Positions 27,178-35,444 of a stretch of 64,000 nt of DNA are shown in pieces. The position numbers were made by a program, and so were the translations under genes. A model generated the notes under the pieces. It was not told the DNA's origin, did no database searches, and worked only from the letters and a program-made list of their open reading frames with translations. Position 1 is the first letter of the stretch; each line of letters starts with the position of its first letter. Source of the stretch: Sinobacterium norvegicum (GTDB taxonomy: Bacteria > Pseudomonadota > Gammaproteobacteria > Pseudomonadales > Sinobacteriaceae); the NCBI RefSeq assembly GCF_923077115.1, contig NZ_CAKLPX010000003.1, positions 124,001 through 188,000 on the forward strand, read 5' to 3'.

Positions 27178-29775
27178 ATGGGCCCGCAGTTTTTAAATCT
27201 TTACGATCGTATTTTTCTTTCCCACACGCGGCTAACCGTTATCGTTTTAAGCGTTTTGCTGGGCATACTCATCTCGGGTATACGTTATTCCGAGTTTGAT
27301 GCCTCCGCGGAAAGCTTGGTGCTGGAGGGTGACAAGGATTTAGAGTACTCCCGCGAAATCAGTAAGCGCTACCAATCAGAAGATTTCTTATTGGCCACCT
27401 ACCGACCACATCGGCCGCTGTTTTCTTTGCATACGCGTCAAAGCCTCGCCAGCCTGCGTGATCAATTGCTGAAGGTTGAGGGGGTCGCCTCGATCAACAG
27501 TATTTTAGATGTGCCACTGCTATACAGCCCGCCGATCGATTTATCCGATTTATCGGAGGGTTTAAAAACCATTCAAAGTCCGGGCGTTGATCTCGATCTT
27601 GCCGCCGAGGAATTTTTACACAGCCCTGTTTATCGCCAATTGTTAACCAACAGCGATAATACCGTTACGGTGTTACAGATTAATTTGTCGCGGGATGAGC
27701 GCTATTATCAGCTGTTGTCTCAGCGCGAGGCATTACGTGTTTTAAGGCGGGCAGAAACGGCCAGCAGCGTGCAGTTAGCAGAGCTGGATGACATAGAGCA
27801 GCAATTTGATGATTATTTGTTGGTCATTGCCGACAGACAGCAGTACTTAGTGGCAACAGTGCGCCATATTCTGACGGATTATCGCGGTGATGCGACAATC
27901 TTTTTAGGTGGCGTGCCGATGATTGCTGTCGATATGGTGAGCTTTGTAAAGGCCGATTTAGCGGTGTTTGGCAGCGCTATTGTCTTGTTTATTGTCATCG
28001 TATTGTGGTTGATTTTTCGCAGCGTGCAATGGGTTGTCATACCGTTGTTAGTTTGTAGTGTGAATGCCGCGTCATTGTTGGGCTTGTTAGGCTGGCTTGA
28101 TTGGCGCTTAACGGTTATTTCTTCAAACTTGGTGGCCATTCTGTTGATCGTCAACCTGGCAATATTAATTCATTTAATCGTACGCTATCGCGAGATGTTA
28201 AACCTCAACCCCGATTGGGAACAGCGTTTACTGGTGTTGCAAACCGTTGGCTTTATGTTCAAGCCCTGCCTTTATACCACGCTGACAACGCTGGTTGCCT
28301 TTGCCTCTTTAGTGGCAAGCGGCATCAGACCAGTCATCGATTTTGGTTGGATGATGTGTATTGGTGTAGGGCTGGCACTAATTTTATCGTTTATTTTGTT
28401 GCCGGTATTGTTGATGTTGGGTGGCAAGCACAAACCGACAACCAGCAGCTTCGATGAGGGTGTTGTGCCGCTTAAATTTGCACGCATGGCGGATAATCAT
28501 AGTGCTCGAATTACAGTATTTACCCTGGCTATCTTCTTCTTCAGTTTAATCGGTGTGAGTCAGCTCAAGGTAGAAAACCGTTTTATTGATTACTTCCATA
28601 AAGACACTGAAATCTACCAGGGCATGATGACCATCGATCAGGAACTCGGAGGCACAATCCCACTGGAAGTGTTGATCGATGCCAGCCATGAACAGCTGGT
28701 TATTGCTGGACTGGCAACGGAAACAGTGGTGGATAAGCCCATGGCAGCCGTTGATAATACTGCTGACAGCGAAGAGTTTGATGATGAATTCGCAGAGATG
28801 TTTGGCGATGATGAGTTCAGCGATGATTTCGCCAGTGACGCGGATGACGGAGCGAGAAATAATATTTGGTTTACTGTCGCAGGCCTGAAAAAGGTGCAGC
28901 AGGTTCACAGCTACTTAGAGGGGCTGCCAGAGACTGGCAAGGTAATGTCGCTGGCGACAGTCTATCAAGTGGTAGAGGATGTGCTAGGCGATAATGTCGA
29001 CGATATACAGCTCAGTTTGGCCAAGGACAAGCTGCCCGATAGCGTTCAAAATGTGTTGATAGCGCCTTACTTATCGGAGCAATATCATCAGGCGAGAATT
29101 TCTCTGCGGGTAAAGGAAACCAGTGAAACACTGCAGCGTGATGAGCTGCTGAAGAAGATTCATAGCGATATTGTAAACCAATTTGAACTGCAGCCTGAGC
29201 AAGTCCACTTAACAGGTATGTTAGTGCTGTATAACAATATGCTGCAAAGTCTGTACCGGTCACAGATTTTGACCTTGGCGGTGGTTTTTGTCGCTATTAC
29301 GGCGATGTTTCTGTTGCTATTTCGCTCTGTTAAATTAGCTCTAATCGGCGTCACCCCTAATATTTTAGTGGCGGTACTTGTGTTGGGCAGTATGGGTTGG
29401 GTAGGCATACCGCTGGATATGATGACAATTACGATTGCCGCCATTGGTATCGGCATTGGTGTCGATGACAATATTCACTATATTCACCGCTTCGGTCGAG
29501 AGTTTGCTGAGGTGGGTAATTATCGTCAGGCCATGTACCGCAGTCATCAGAGTATTGGTCGAGCGGTGTTTTATACCTCGGCGATTATCGTTATTGGTTT
29601 TTCTGTCTTGGTACTGTCGAATTTTACTCCCAGTATTTATTTTGGCTTATTGACCAGCTTTGCTATGTTGGCGGCATTAGTGGGTGCCTTGTTATTACTG
29701 CCAAGGTTGCTGATATGGCTCAAGCCCTTCGGCCCAGAAACAGCCGGCTATAATACAACCACGGCGACGGCGTAA
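27178..29775 (+). CDS. MMPL/RND family transporter
   Basis: An 865-residue inner-membrane transporter with two similar halves, each a large periplasmic loop followed by about five membrane segments. Examples are FGSAIVLFIVIVLWLIFRSV near residue 262 and the second half around 700-850, including GIGIGVDDNIHYIHRF. It resembles the HpnN-like/sterol-sensing-type RND group that moves lipids or hydrophobic compounds. An unusual acidic insert lies at about residues 521-561 (DSEEFDDEFAEMFGDDEFSD). The start is ATG 27178 after CAAGGAATATT. Its stop overlaps the next gene by one base. Substrate unknown. Confidence 0.85.
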   Translation: MGPQFLNLYDRIFLSHTRLTVIVLSVLLGILISGIRYSEFDASAESLVLEGDKDLEYSREISKRYQSEDFLLATYRPHRPLFSLHTRQSLASLRDQLLKVEGVASINSILDVPLLYSPPIDLSDLSEGLKTIQSPGVDLDLAAEEFLHSPVYRQLLTNSDNTVTVLQINLSRDERYYQLLSQREALRVLRRAETASSVQLAELDDIEQQFDDYLLVIADRQQYLVATVRHILTDYRGDATIFLGGVPMIAVDMVSFVKADLAVFGSAIVLFIVIVLWLIFRSVQWVVIPLLVCSVNAASLLGLLGWLDWRLTVISSNLVAILLIVNLAILIHLIVRYREMLNLNPDWEQRLLVLQTVGFMFKPCLYTTLTTLVAFASLVASGIRPVIDFGWMMCIGVGLALILSFILLPVLLMLGGKHKPTTSSFDEGVVPLKFARMADNHSARITVFTLAIFFFSLIGVSQLKVENRFIDYFHKDTEIYQGMMTIDQELGGTIPLEVLIDASHEQLVIAGLATETVVDKPMAAVDNTADSEEFDDEFAEMFGDDEFSDDFASDADDGARNNIWFTVAGLKKVQQVHSYLEGLPETGKVMSLATVYQVVEDVLGDNVDDIQLSLAKDKLPDSVQNVLIAPYLSEQYHQARISLRVKETSETLQRDELLKKIHSDIVNQFELQPEQVHLTGMLVLYNNMLQSLYRSQILTLAVVFVAITAMFLLLFRSVKLALIGVTPNILVAVLVLGSMGWVGIPLDMMTITIAAIGIGIGVDDNIHYIHRFGREFAEVGNYRQAMYRSHQSIGRAVFYTSAIIVIGFSVLVLSNFTPSIYFGLLTSFAMLAALVGALLLLPRLLIWLKPFGPETAGYNTTTATA

Positions 29776-30047
29776 TGGATTGCCGCCTTGGTTGCGGCGC
29801 CTGCTGTATCGCCCCAAGCATTACCTCGGCTCTGCCCGGTATGCCAAACGGTAAGTTGGCCGGTCAGCGCTGTGTCAATCTTGACGATGATAATCTTTGT
29901 TTATTATTTGGCCTGCCAACGCGGCCATTAGTCTGCGCTGTATTTACTGCCGATGCAGAGGTTTGTGGGCAGACACAGCAACAGGCGATGACTATCATTG
30001 CTTCTTTAGAGCTGTCGACGTTAGCGAATGTGGTGGAGGAAGGATGA
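29775..30047 (+). CDS. YkgJ family cysteine-cluster protein
   Basis: A 90-residue protein with the family's metal-binding cysteines: MDCRLGCGACCIAPSI at the start, RCVNLDDDNLCLLF near residue 37 and RPLVCAVF near 54. It likely binds zinc or iron-sulfur; function unknown. It overlaps the transporter stop (TAATG) upstream and the LON-domain gene (ATGA) downstream, so all three are translationally linked. Confidence 0.9.
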   Translation: MDCRLGCGACCIAPSITSALPGMPNGKLAGQRCVNLDDDNLCLLFGLPTRPLVCAVFTADAEVCGQTQQQAMTIIASLELSTLANVVEEG

Positions 30048-30634
30048 GTCTGGATATTTTTCCATTGAATGAGGTTTTGCTGCCTAACGGGCGGATGATG
30101 TTGTCGATTTTCGAGCCGCGCTATCTACAGTTAGTTAGTCGTTGTCTAAAGGAAAACAAACCCTTTGTCAGCGTCAAATTGCAGCGTGGCGATGAGGTGG
30201 CCAATCGTGCTTACCCCTTTGCTCCGGCGGTTGAGGCTATGGGCTGTCTTTGTTATATCGTTGATTGGCAGCCACTTGAACATGACAAGCTACTGATTGT
30301 CATCGAGGGCACCGGTGTTTGTCGGGTCGGCGATCTGTCGATGGATAAGACCTTTGCCCTCAGCGCTGAGGTCAAAGAGTATCCACGGATGAGCGACATC
30401 GATGGTGAGGTTGAGATTGCCGAAAGTTTTATGCCGCTGAGAGAAACGCTGAGCCGGCATAAGAGTCATCAGTTATTAAATTACCCCGCGCCGCAGTCCG
30501 ATGCGCAGCTGTATTTACAACTGGCGCAGATGTTGCCCATCGAGCCTATGCAGCGCTACCAATATTTGCACATGACCACACCGACAGAGGCTGCATCCTT
30601 GCTGGAGCAGCACCTCTATGAACTGAGTCATTAG
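30044..30634 (+). CDS. LON peptidase substrate-binding domain protein
   Basis: A 196-residue stand-alone LON N-terminal domain, without the protease part. The opening LDIFPLNEVLLPNGRMMLSI and FEPRYLQLV match the domain, and AMGCLCYIVDWQPLEHDKLL with VIEGTGVCRV follows. ATG 30044 lies after GGAGGAAGG and overlaps the preceding stop. The open frame continues upstream to 29897 but that part is an out-of-frame read of the YkgJ gene. Role unknown. Confidence 0.88.
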   Translation: MSLDIFPLNEVLLPNGRMMLSIFEPRYLQLVSRCLKENKPFVSVKLQRGDEVANRAYPFAPAVEAMGCLCYIVDWQPLEHDKLLIVIEGTGVCRVGDLSMDKTFALSAEVKEYPRMSDIDGEVEIAESFMPLRETLSRHKSHQLLNYPAPQSDAQLYLQLAQMLPIEPMQRYQYLHMTTPTEAASLLEQHLYELSH

Positions 30635-30645
30635 CAGCGCATAAT

Positions 30646-32280
30646 TTATCGCTCCGTGTTGTGAGGCAGCGAAAGCGGCGGCCCGGTTAATCGGAAGGCG
30701 ATTAACAGGCCGAGAAAGGTGATGACTCCCATCACACGAATTGAGGTGCTAAAGCTCTGCCAACGCGCCTCGGCATTGATATCGAGAACAGTCTCACGCT
30801 GCGTGTCATCCAGCTCTGTTGTCTCAAGGTACTGCGTCAGTGAATGGGTATCAATATACGGCAGGCTGACGGTCTCCTGCACAATGGCCTTAAACGACCG
30901 GTGAATCTCAGGGTGATCGGCAATCTGTTGTTTGGCGTAGCTCTCCAGGGTGAGCTGACCGCCGCCGGCCATGATACTAATACCGAGTGCAGTACCAATA
31001 TTTCGAACAGTGGCCTGAATACCACCGGACTGAGCTGCATCTTGCTCACCGGCAGCCTGGGTGATAATAATTGGTGCTTGGGAAGCCAGCATGCCGATAC
31101 CGATGCCGACGGCAAACATAGCCGGGTAGATAAGGGCGTTGACATGGTGTGGCGAACTCGACAACCAGAGTGACACAGAGGCGAAGAAGAGAATGGTAAA
31201 GGCGATGATGGAGAGCTGTTTGGGGCTGAGCTCTCCCGGTAACATGGGGGTTAATATGGAGAAAGTAATCATGCTGATGGCAAACAGCAGAATGATCACT
31301 CCCGAGTGGCTGGCCGATAGTTCGACGCCAATTTGTAAGTAGGCAATCAGGGTGAAGCTAAAGCCGCCTAGGAGCATATAGAGAATGGTCAAGATGCCGA
31401 GACCGCGCAGCAGCGCCGAATTGCTTAGCCAGCGGGTGGGAAACAGTGCCGAGCCATTAACAGCTTCGAAGCGGCGCTCCCAGCGAATAAAACCATAGAG
31501 TACTATGATGCCGGCAATAATCGATAACAGCGCCGGACTGGTCGTCTGTAAAAAACTTGGTAGCAGCGAGGGTTCGCTGGCATATTTGTTGAAAATAAAG
31601 CCCCAGCGCGGTGCCTTCAATAGACCGAATAGGGTGAGAATAATACCGGTGGCGCCGAGTAACGACCCAAGGTAGTCGAAGCGCTTGGGAGTCGGTGAAT
31701 GCAGTGGCGCGATAAAAAAAATAGCGCAGATCAGCGTGGCGGTATAGAGCGTGCCGATCAGAGAGAAACTCCAGTACCAGGAAAAGTTGTCGGCCAGGTA
31801 GCCACTGATGGCCGGGATCAGCGCGGCGGCGATACCGGTCGAGGCAGCCATGGCGCCAAAGCCTATTGCCCGCTTCGGCCCCGGGTAGTGGGCAACAACA
31901 AGAGCCAGAGCTGCTGGTAAAATACATGCGCCGGCCAGGCCGGCCAGGCTGCGGGCACCATAACTGATCACATTAATATTGTTAGCGGATAGCGTGAGGG
32001 CGACGGAGGCGACACCAAAGCCGCAGCCGATGATGAGCAGACGCCGCCAACCGATGAAAAGTCCGAGCATGCCGGCAATTAACATAAAGGCACCGCCAAC
32101 CAAGGGGTAAATGGTGCCGGCGATTTGCAGTTGGTTGATATCAGTATTGAAGGCCGATACCAGGGCGCTGGTCGAAATCGATAGGTTGGCAATGTCGGCG
32201 GAGAGCGAGAACTGAGCCAAACAAAGTACCAGCAATAATAGTTTTTTATTCGCTTTAACGTTGTTGTTAGAGGTGCCCAT
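30646..32280 (-). CDS. DHA2-type MFS drug exporter
   Basis: A 544-residue inner-membrane protein with about 14 hydrophobic segments. The N-terminal half has GTIYPLVGGAFMLIAGMLGL followed by GWRRLLIIG (motif A region) and ARSLAGLAGACILPAALALV (motif C-like). The C-terminal half ends with a loop of about 100 residues before the last segment, as in EmrB/QacA relatives. Proton-driven multidrug export is the family activity; substrate cannot be told. Leftward, convergent with the LON-domain gene. Confidence 0.87.
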   Translation of the reverse strand: MGTSNNNVKANKKLLLLVLCLAQFSLSADIANLSISTSALVSAFNTDINQLQIAGTIYPLVGGAFMLIAGMLGLFIGWRRLLIIGCGFGVASVALTLSANNINVISYGARSLAGLAGACILPAALALVVAHYPGPKRAIGFGAMAASTGIAAALIPAISGYLADNFSWYWSFSLIGTLYTATLICAIFFIAPLHSPTPKRFDYLGSLLGATGIILTLFGLLKAPRWGFIFNKYASEPSLLPSFLQTTSPALLSIIAGIIVLYGFIRWERRFEAVNGSALFPTRWLSNSALLRGLGILTILYMLLGGFSFTLIAYLQIGVELSASHSGVIILLFAISMITFSILTPMLPGELSPKQLSIIAFTILFFASVSLWLSSSPHHVNALIYPAMFAVGIGIGMLASQAPIIITQAAGEQDAAQSGGIQATVRNIGTALGISIMAGGGQLTLESYAKQQIADHPEIHRSFKAIVQETVSLPYIDTHSLTQYLETTELDDTQRETVLDINAEARWQSFSTSIRVMGVITFLGLLIAFRLTGPPLSLPHNTER

Positions 32281-33079
32281 AAGAACCTTTTGTGAGGATG
32301 ATTATTCGTCTAGCGTGCGTCTTTTGCCAGCTGCGCTTGACCATTGTTTGGCTCCGATGATAATAACCCTAGTCCATGTTGTATTGATAGTATATCAGCA
32401 GCGCCGCGGTATCATTTCGGTTGCGGTATGCGTTACTGTAATCGACAAATCGACGGTTGTACTCGACACGTAGTCCGTGGCAGGGTTAGCCGCTAAATAC
32501 TGTGTCGTAAGCGAGAGTGAGGTCGGCACGCAAAACCAAAACTCAGAGCGGTAAGCTGAACGACAGCCGCAACAGGCCGTATTTTAACATGCTATTTTCC
32601 TCGCTCCGATGACGTTCCTCTAATCAAAGCAGATGATGGCTATGCTGATCAGGGCGACGACCTGGGTGAACAGCGCCGCATACAGAGCGGTTTGTTTTCT
32701 AATGCAAAATTTATTGTCAGGCATCTTATCTACCCCTGTTGTTTAATCATTTACCGGAAGCGTCTTAATACAACTCTCCTTCACTTGGCTGGCATTTTAG
32801 TGCGGCTGTACAGGCCAGGCTAATGATTAAATCTCAAACTTAGTAGTACTATTTTTTGTGATATATTTCACTTTTTTTTAGCTTTTATATCAGTGGGTTA
32901 TTGTTTTTTGTGCTGTTTTTAATGCATTTCTCCACGGCCAGTTGCTGTCTATCGCCTCGGTGTAAGAGGTCTATGACGTTGGCTGAGATGGGGCGAGGAG
33001 GCTGTCGGCTGTGCCGGCTAAACGGCAGGGTTTTTTAATGGTAAGCTTTTGCCATTTAAACTCTACATCGGGATATCAG
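32281..33079. other. Long intergenic region, AT-rich, one small candidate gene
   Basis: About 800 bases between divergent genes. It contains the leftward 34-codon frame described separately, an AT-rich stretch at 32830-32930 likely to hold promoters, and a short hairpin TGCCG/CGGCA followed by T6 at about 33013-33038, which could end transcription before the A/B-barrel gene. Other short frames lack ribosome-binding sites. Confidence 0.4.
32620..32724 (-). CDS. Candidate small membrane peptide (34 residues)
   Basis: An ATG at 32724 eight bases after AGGGG opens a 34-codon frame. The peptide starts MPDNKFCIRKQTALYAALFT and continues QVVALISIAIICFD: a basic N-terminus and one hydrophobic helix, the typical form of a small inner-membrane protein. 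No family is recognised. Support is limited to the ribosome-binding site and the amphipathic layout. Confidence 0.4.
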   Translation of the reverse strand: MPDNKFCIRKQTALYAALFTQVVALISIAIICFD

Positions 33080-33469
33080 ATGAGATTAATCAAGCAAGCA
33101 TTATTCACATTGGGGCTGTTGCTATCGATGGCTTACTCATTGGTGGCACAGGCCGAGCAGGCAATCAATCACACGGTGTATCTGTGGTTAAAACAGCCGG
33201 GTAATGTCGAGCATCGTCAGCAGATTATGGCCGCGGCAAAACAGTTGGCGGCGATAGAGGGGGTGGAGAGTTTGACCACAGGTATGGTGGTCAGCAGTGA
33301 CCGTACCATAGTCGACGACAGCTTCGATGTCGCCATCAGCATGGAGTTTAGCTCTGAGCAGCAGATGAATAGCTACCTGATAAATGAGCAGCATGTGGCA
33401 ATTGTTGCCGGTCAGATTCAACCGTTATTAGCCAGCATTGTGGTATATGATTTCGCTCTGATCGAGTAA
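33080..33469 (+). CDS. Exported stress-responsive A/B-barrel (Dabb) domain protein
   Basis: A 129-residue protein with signal peptide MRLIKQALFTLGLLLSMAYS ending near VAQA. A Dabb-type ferredoxin-like domain follows: NHTVYLWLKQPGNVEHRQQI, then DVAISMEFSSEQQMNSYL and HVAIVAGQIQPLL, the usual spacing of the family. ATG 33080 is used because the signal peptide starts there; the frame is open for 23 more codons upstream. Most Dabb proteins are cytoplasmic, so secretion is a mild oddity. Function unknown. Confidence 0.8.
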   Translation: MRLIKQALFTLGLLLSMAYSLVAQAEQAINHTVYLWLKQPGNVEHRQQIMAAAKQLAAIEGVESLTTGMVVSSDRTIVDDSFDVAISMEFSSEQQMNSYLINEQHVAIVAGQIQPLLASIVVYDFALIE

Positions 33470-33501
33470 ATCATAGTGAAGCAACGCAAGGTTATGAGAT
33501 A

Positions 33502-33524
33502 ATGGCGGCAGGCTTTGCCGCCAT
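33502..33524. terminator. Hairpin between convergent genes
   Basis: ATGGCGGCA and TGCCGCCAT form a perfect 9-bp stem with a GGCTT loop, placed between the stops of two convergent genes. No T-run follows, so it may be a Rho-dependent or weak terminator. Confidence 0.55.
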
Positions 33525-33530
33525 AGGGGC

Positions 33531-33896
33531 TTACTCGGCCAGCCATGCCTCGGCGGCGTCTGTTTCATCGCTGTTGAACGATTTGATGTCGAGGCCGGGA
33601 ATCAGCCTACCCTCGAACTCGCCAATTTTTTGTACCCACTGTTTGTCACAGAGTACGGCGCAGCGGTCGAATTTTTTAACCATTCTGAGCAGCTCAGGCA
33701 GCCGAGAGAGCTCGACGCCGATGGCACCAAGCGTGGGTAGGTCGAAGTCGTGGATGCGATAGAGCATACGACCCGATTCTATCGATTCGGCGGCGCTGAA
33801 CATCTGCTCAAGGGCAAGGCGCATACCGTCACTGTCAATTTTTCCGCGGAGTTCTAAATCGAGCCGGTTGCTGCCATTTTTCATCACGTTAAACAT
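33531..33896 (-). CDS. STAS/SEC14-like (SpoIIAA-type) protein
   Basis: A 121-residue cytoplasmic protein. RLDLELRGKIDSDGMRLALE at the start and MLYRIHDFDLPTLGAIGVEL in the middle match the SpoIIAA-like STAS/SEC14 family (PF11964), and VQKIGEFEGRLIPGLDIKSF near the end completes it. Such proteins bind small hydrophobic ligands or partner proteins; the role here is not evident. Confidence 0.8.
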   Translation of the reverse strand: MFNVMKNGSNRLDLELRGKIDSDGMRLALEQMFSAAESIESGRMLYRIHDFDLPTLGAIGVELSRLPELLRMVKKFDRCAVLCDKQWVQKIGEFEGRLIPGLDIKSFNSDETDAAEAWLAE

Positions 33897-34058
33897 AAGT
33901 AACTCGCTGTTTTTCTGACGTATAAAATATGTTTTCTGAGCTTATTTTATACCTTTAATAGTCGCGCTCCTTAATCTGGCGCAATTTTTTTAACGGCATC
34001 TATCGTTATTTGATGGGGCTTCCCTATACTAGCTGTAACGGTAATAAGGATGGTTATT

Positions 34059-34319
34059 ATGGCGAAAATAGAAAATGAAGTGGCGTTACTGAAAGAGGCA
34101 TTGAGAGTCGGTGAGGCCTACGCGAAACAACGCGGAGTGGCGGTTTTTGAGGCGACGGATTCGGCCAAGGTGAAAACCGAATACATCTATAAATTACTGG
34201 TGCATGATAAGTTGATTCAACCCCTGGCCAAGGGTCAGGCCAGTGAGCCCAATATGCGTCATAAACTGGCGCTGTGGATTTCTCGCACCCTGCCCAAGGA
34301 CCACGAGCTATTGCGTTAG
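34059..34319 (+). CDS. DUF5062 family protein
   Basis: An 86-residue protein starting MAKIENEVALLKEALRVGEA, with KTEYIYKLLVHDKLIQPLAK and MRHKLALWISRTLPKDHELL, the pattern of DUF5062, found in marine gammaproteobacteria. Function unknown. ATG 34059 lies nine bases after AAGG; the ATG at 34050 is too close to that site. Followed by a strong terminator. Confidence 0.85.
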   Translation: MAKIENEVALLKEALRVGEAYAKQRGVAVFEATDSAKVKTEYIYKLLVHDKLIQPLAKGQASEPNMRHKLALWISRTLPKDHELLR

Positions 34320-34332
34320 TGAATAACAGCCA

Positions 34333-34361
34333 TAAAAAAACCGGTAAGCACCGGTTTTTTA
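34333..34361. terminator. Bidirectional Rho-independent terminator
   Basis: AAAAAACCGG and CCGGTTTTTT form a 10-bp stem around TAAGCA, giving A-run and T-run on the two sides. It separates the DUF5062 gene from the convergent antiporter gene. Confidence 0.88.
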
Positions 34362-34377
34362 TGGCCGGCAAACAGCA

Positions 34378-35349
34378 TTAGCTGCTGATGCCGAGATAGA
34401 CCATATAGGCGGTATAGGCGGCGAGTAACAGAAAACCCTCGAAGCGGTTAATACCGCCGGGCTTGCCGCGTTTGAAGCCGATAGCAAAGACCAATAACGC
34501 CACGGTGAGCACTATCATGACCGGGTAGTCGCGGGTCAGTGCCAATGTGTCGAAGCTGGAGGGGTGAATCAGTCCGGGCAAGGCCATGACGCCGAGCAGG
34601 TTAAAGGTGTTAGAGCCAATCACATTACCCACGGCGAGGTCGAATTCCTGCTTGCGGGCGGCGGCAAAGGTGGCAGCAAGCTCAGGCAGGCTGGTGCCGA
34701 TGGCGATAATGGTCAGGCCGATAATCAGCTCGCTGAGACCGAAGTGGACAGCGACTTCGACGGCGCCCCAGACCAATACCTTCGACGAGGCAATCAATAT
34801 AACAATACCGACTAACAGCCACATCAGCGCGGCATTCTTGCTGATTTCTTCAGGGATCTCGTCTAATAACTCCTGGCTGTAGGCGTCATCCTTGTTGCTG
34901 GTGGCCTCCCAAGTTGCATAGGCAATCATCAATACCATACCGCTGAGCAAGAACGCTCCCTCGAAGAACGCGAGGTGACCGTCGGATAGGAACCACCAAC
35001 TGAGTGCCATAATAATCAATAGCACCGGGATCTCACGCTTGATCAGGCGAGAGTTAACAATCAGTGGGTAGAACAGGGCGGTAAAACCGAGGATAAGACC
35101 AATATTGGTAATGTTTGAACCAATGGCATTGCCGATTGATAACCCTGTCTTGCCGTCCATTGCGGCAATGGCTGAGACCAGCATCTCGGGTGCAGAGGTG
35201 CCGATACCGACGATGACAACGCCGACAATCAACGGCGGTAGGCCAAAGATGCGGGCGGTATTAGAGGCGCCAAGGACAAATTTATCGGCGCTCCAAACCA
35301 GTAGAGCAAAGCCGATAACAATGGCGGCAATGGCGGGGAGTAAGCTCAC
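34378..35349 (-). CDS. Calcium/sodium antiporter, CaCA family (YrbG-like)
   Basis: A 323-residue inner-membrane exchanger with about ten hydrophobic segments in two inverted halves. The two alpha repeats are clear: GIGTSAPEMLVSAIAAMDGK then GNAIGSNITNIGLILG in the first half, and AIGTSLPELAATFAAARKQE then GNVIGSNTFNLLG in the second. An acidic cytoplasmic loop (SNKDDAYSQELLDEIPEEIS) joins the halves. Ion specificity is by family. Confidence 0.92.
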   Translation of the reverse strand: MSLLPAIAAIVIGFALLVWSADKFVLGASNTARIFGLPPLIVGVVIVGIGTSAPEMLVSAIAAMDGKTGLSIGNAIGSNITNIGLILGFTALFYPLIVNSRLIKREIPVLLIIMALSWWFLSDGHLAFFEGAFLLSGMVLMIAYATWEATSNKDDAYSQELLDEIPEEISKNAALMWLLVGIVILIASSKVLVWGAVEVAVHFGLSELIIGLTIIAIGTSLPELAATFAAARKQEFDLAVGNVIGSNTFNLLGVMALPGLIHPSSFDTLALTRDYPVMIVLTVALLVFAIGFKRGKPGGINRFEGFLLLAAYTAYMVYLGISS

Positions 35350-35444
35350 AGTAAAACCTCAATGTAATAAAAAACTGGCCGAGCATTATAGGCCGGAAAA
35401 TGTCACTGTCGAGTATTAATCAGCATGCTGTAGAGAATACCCTA

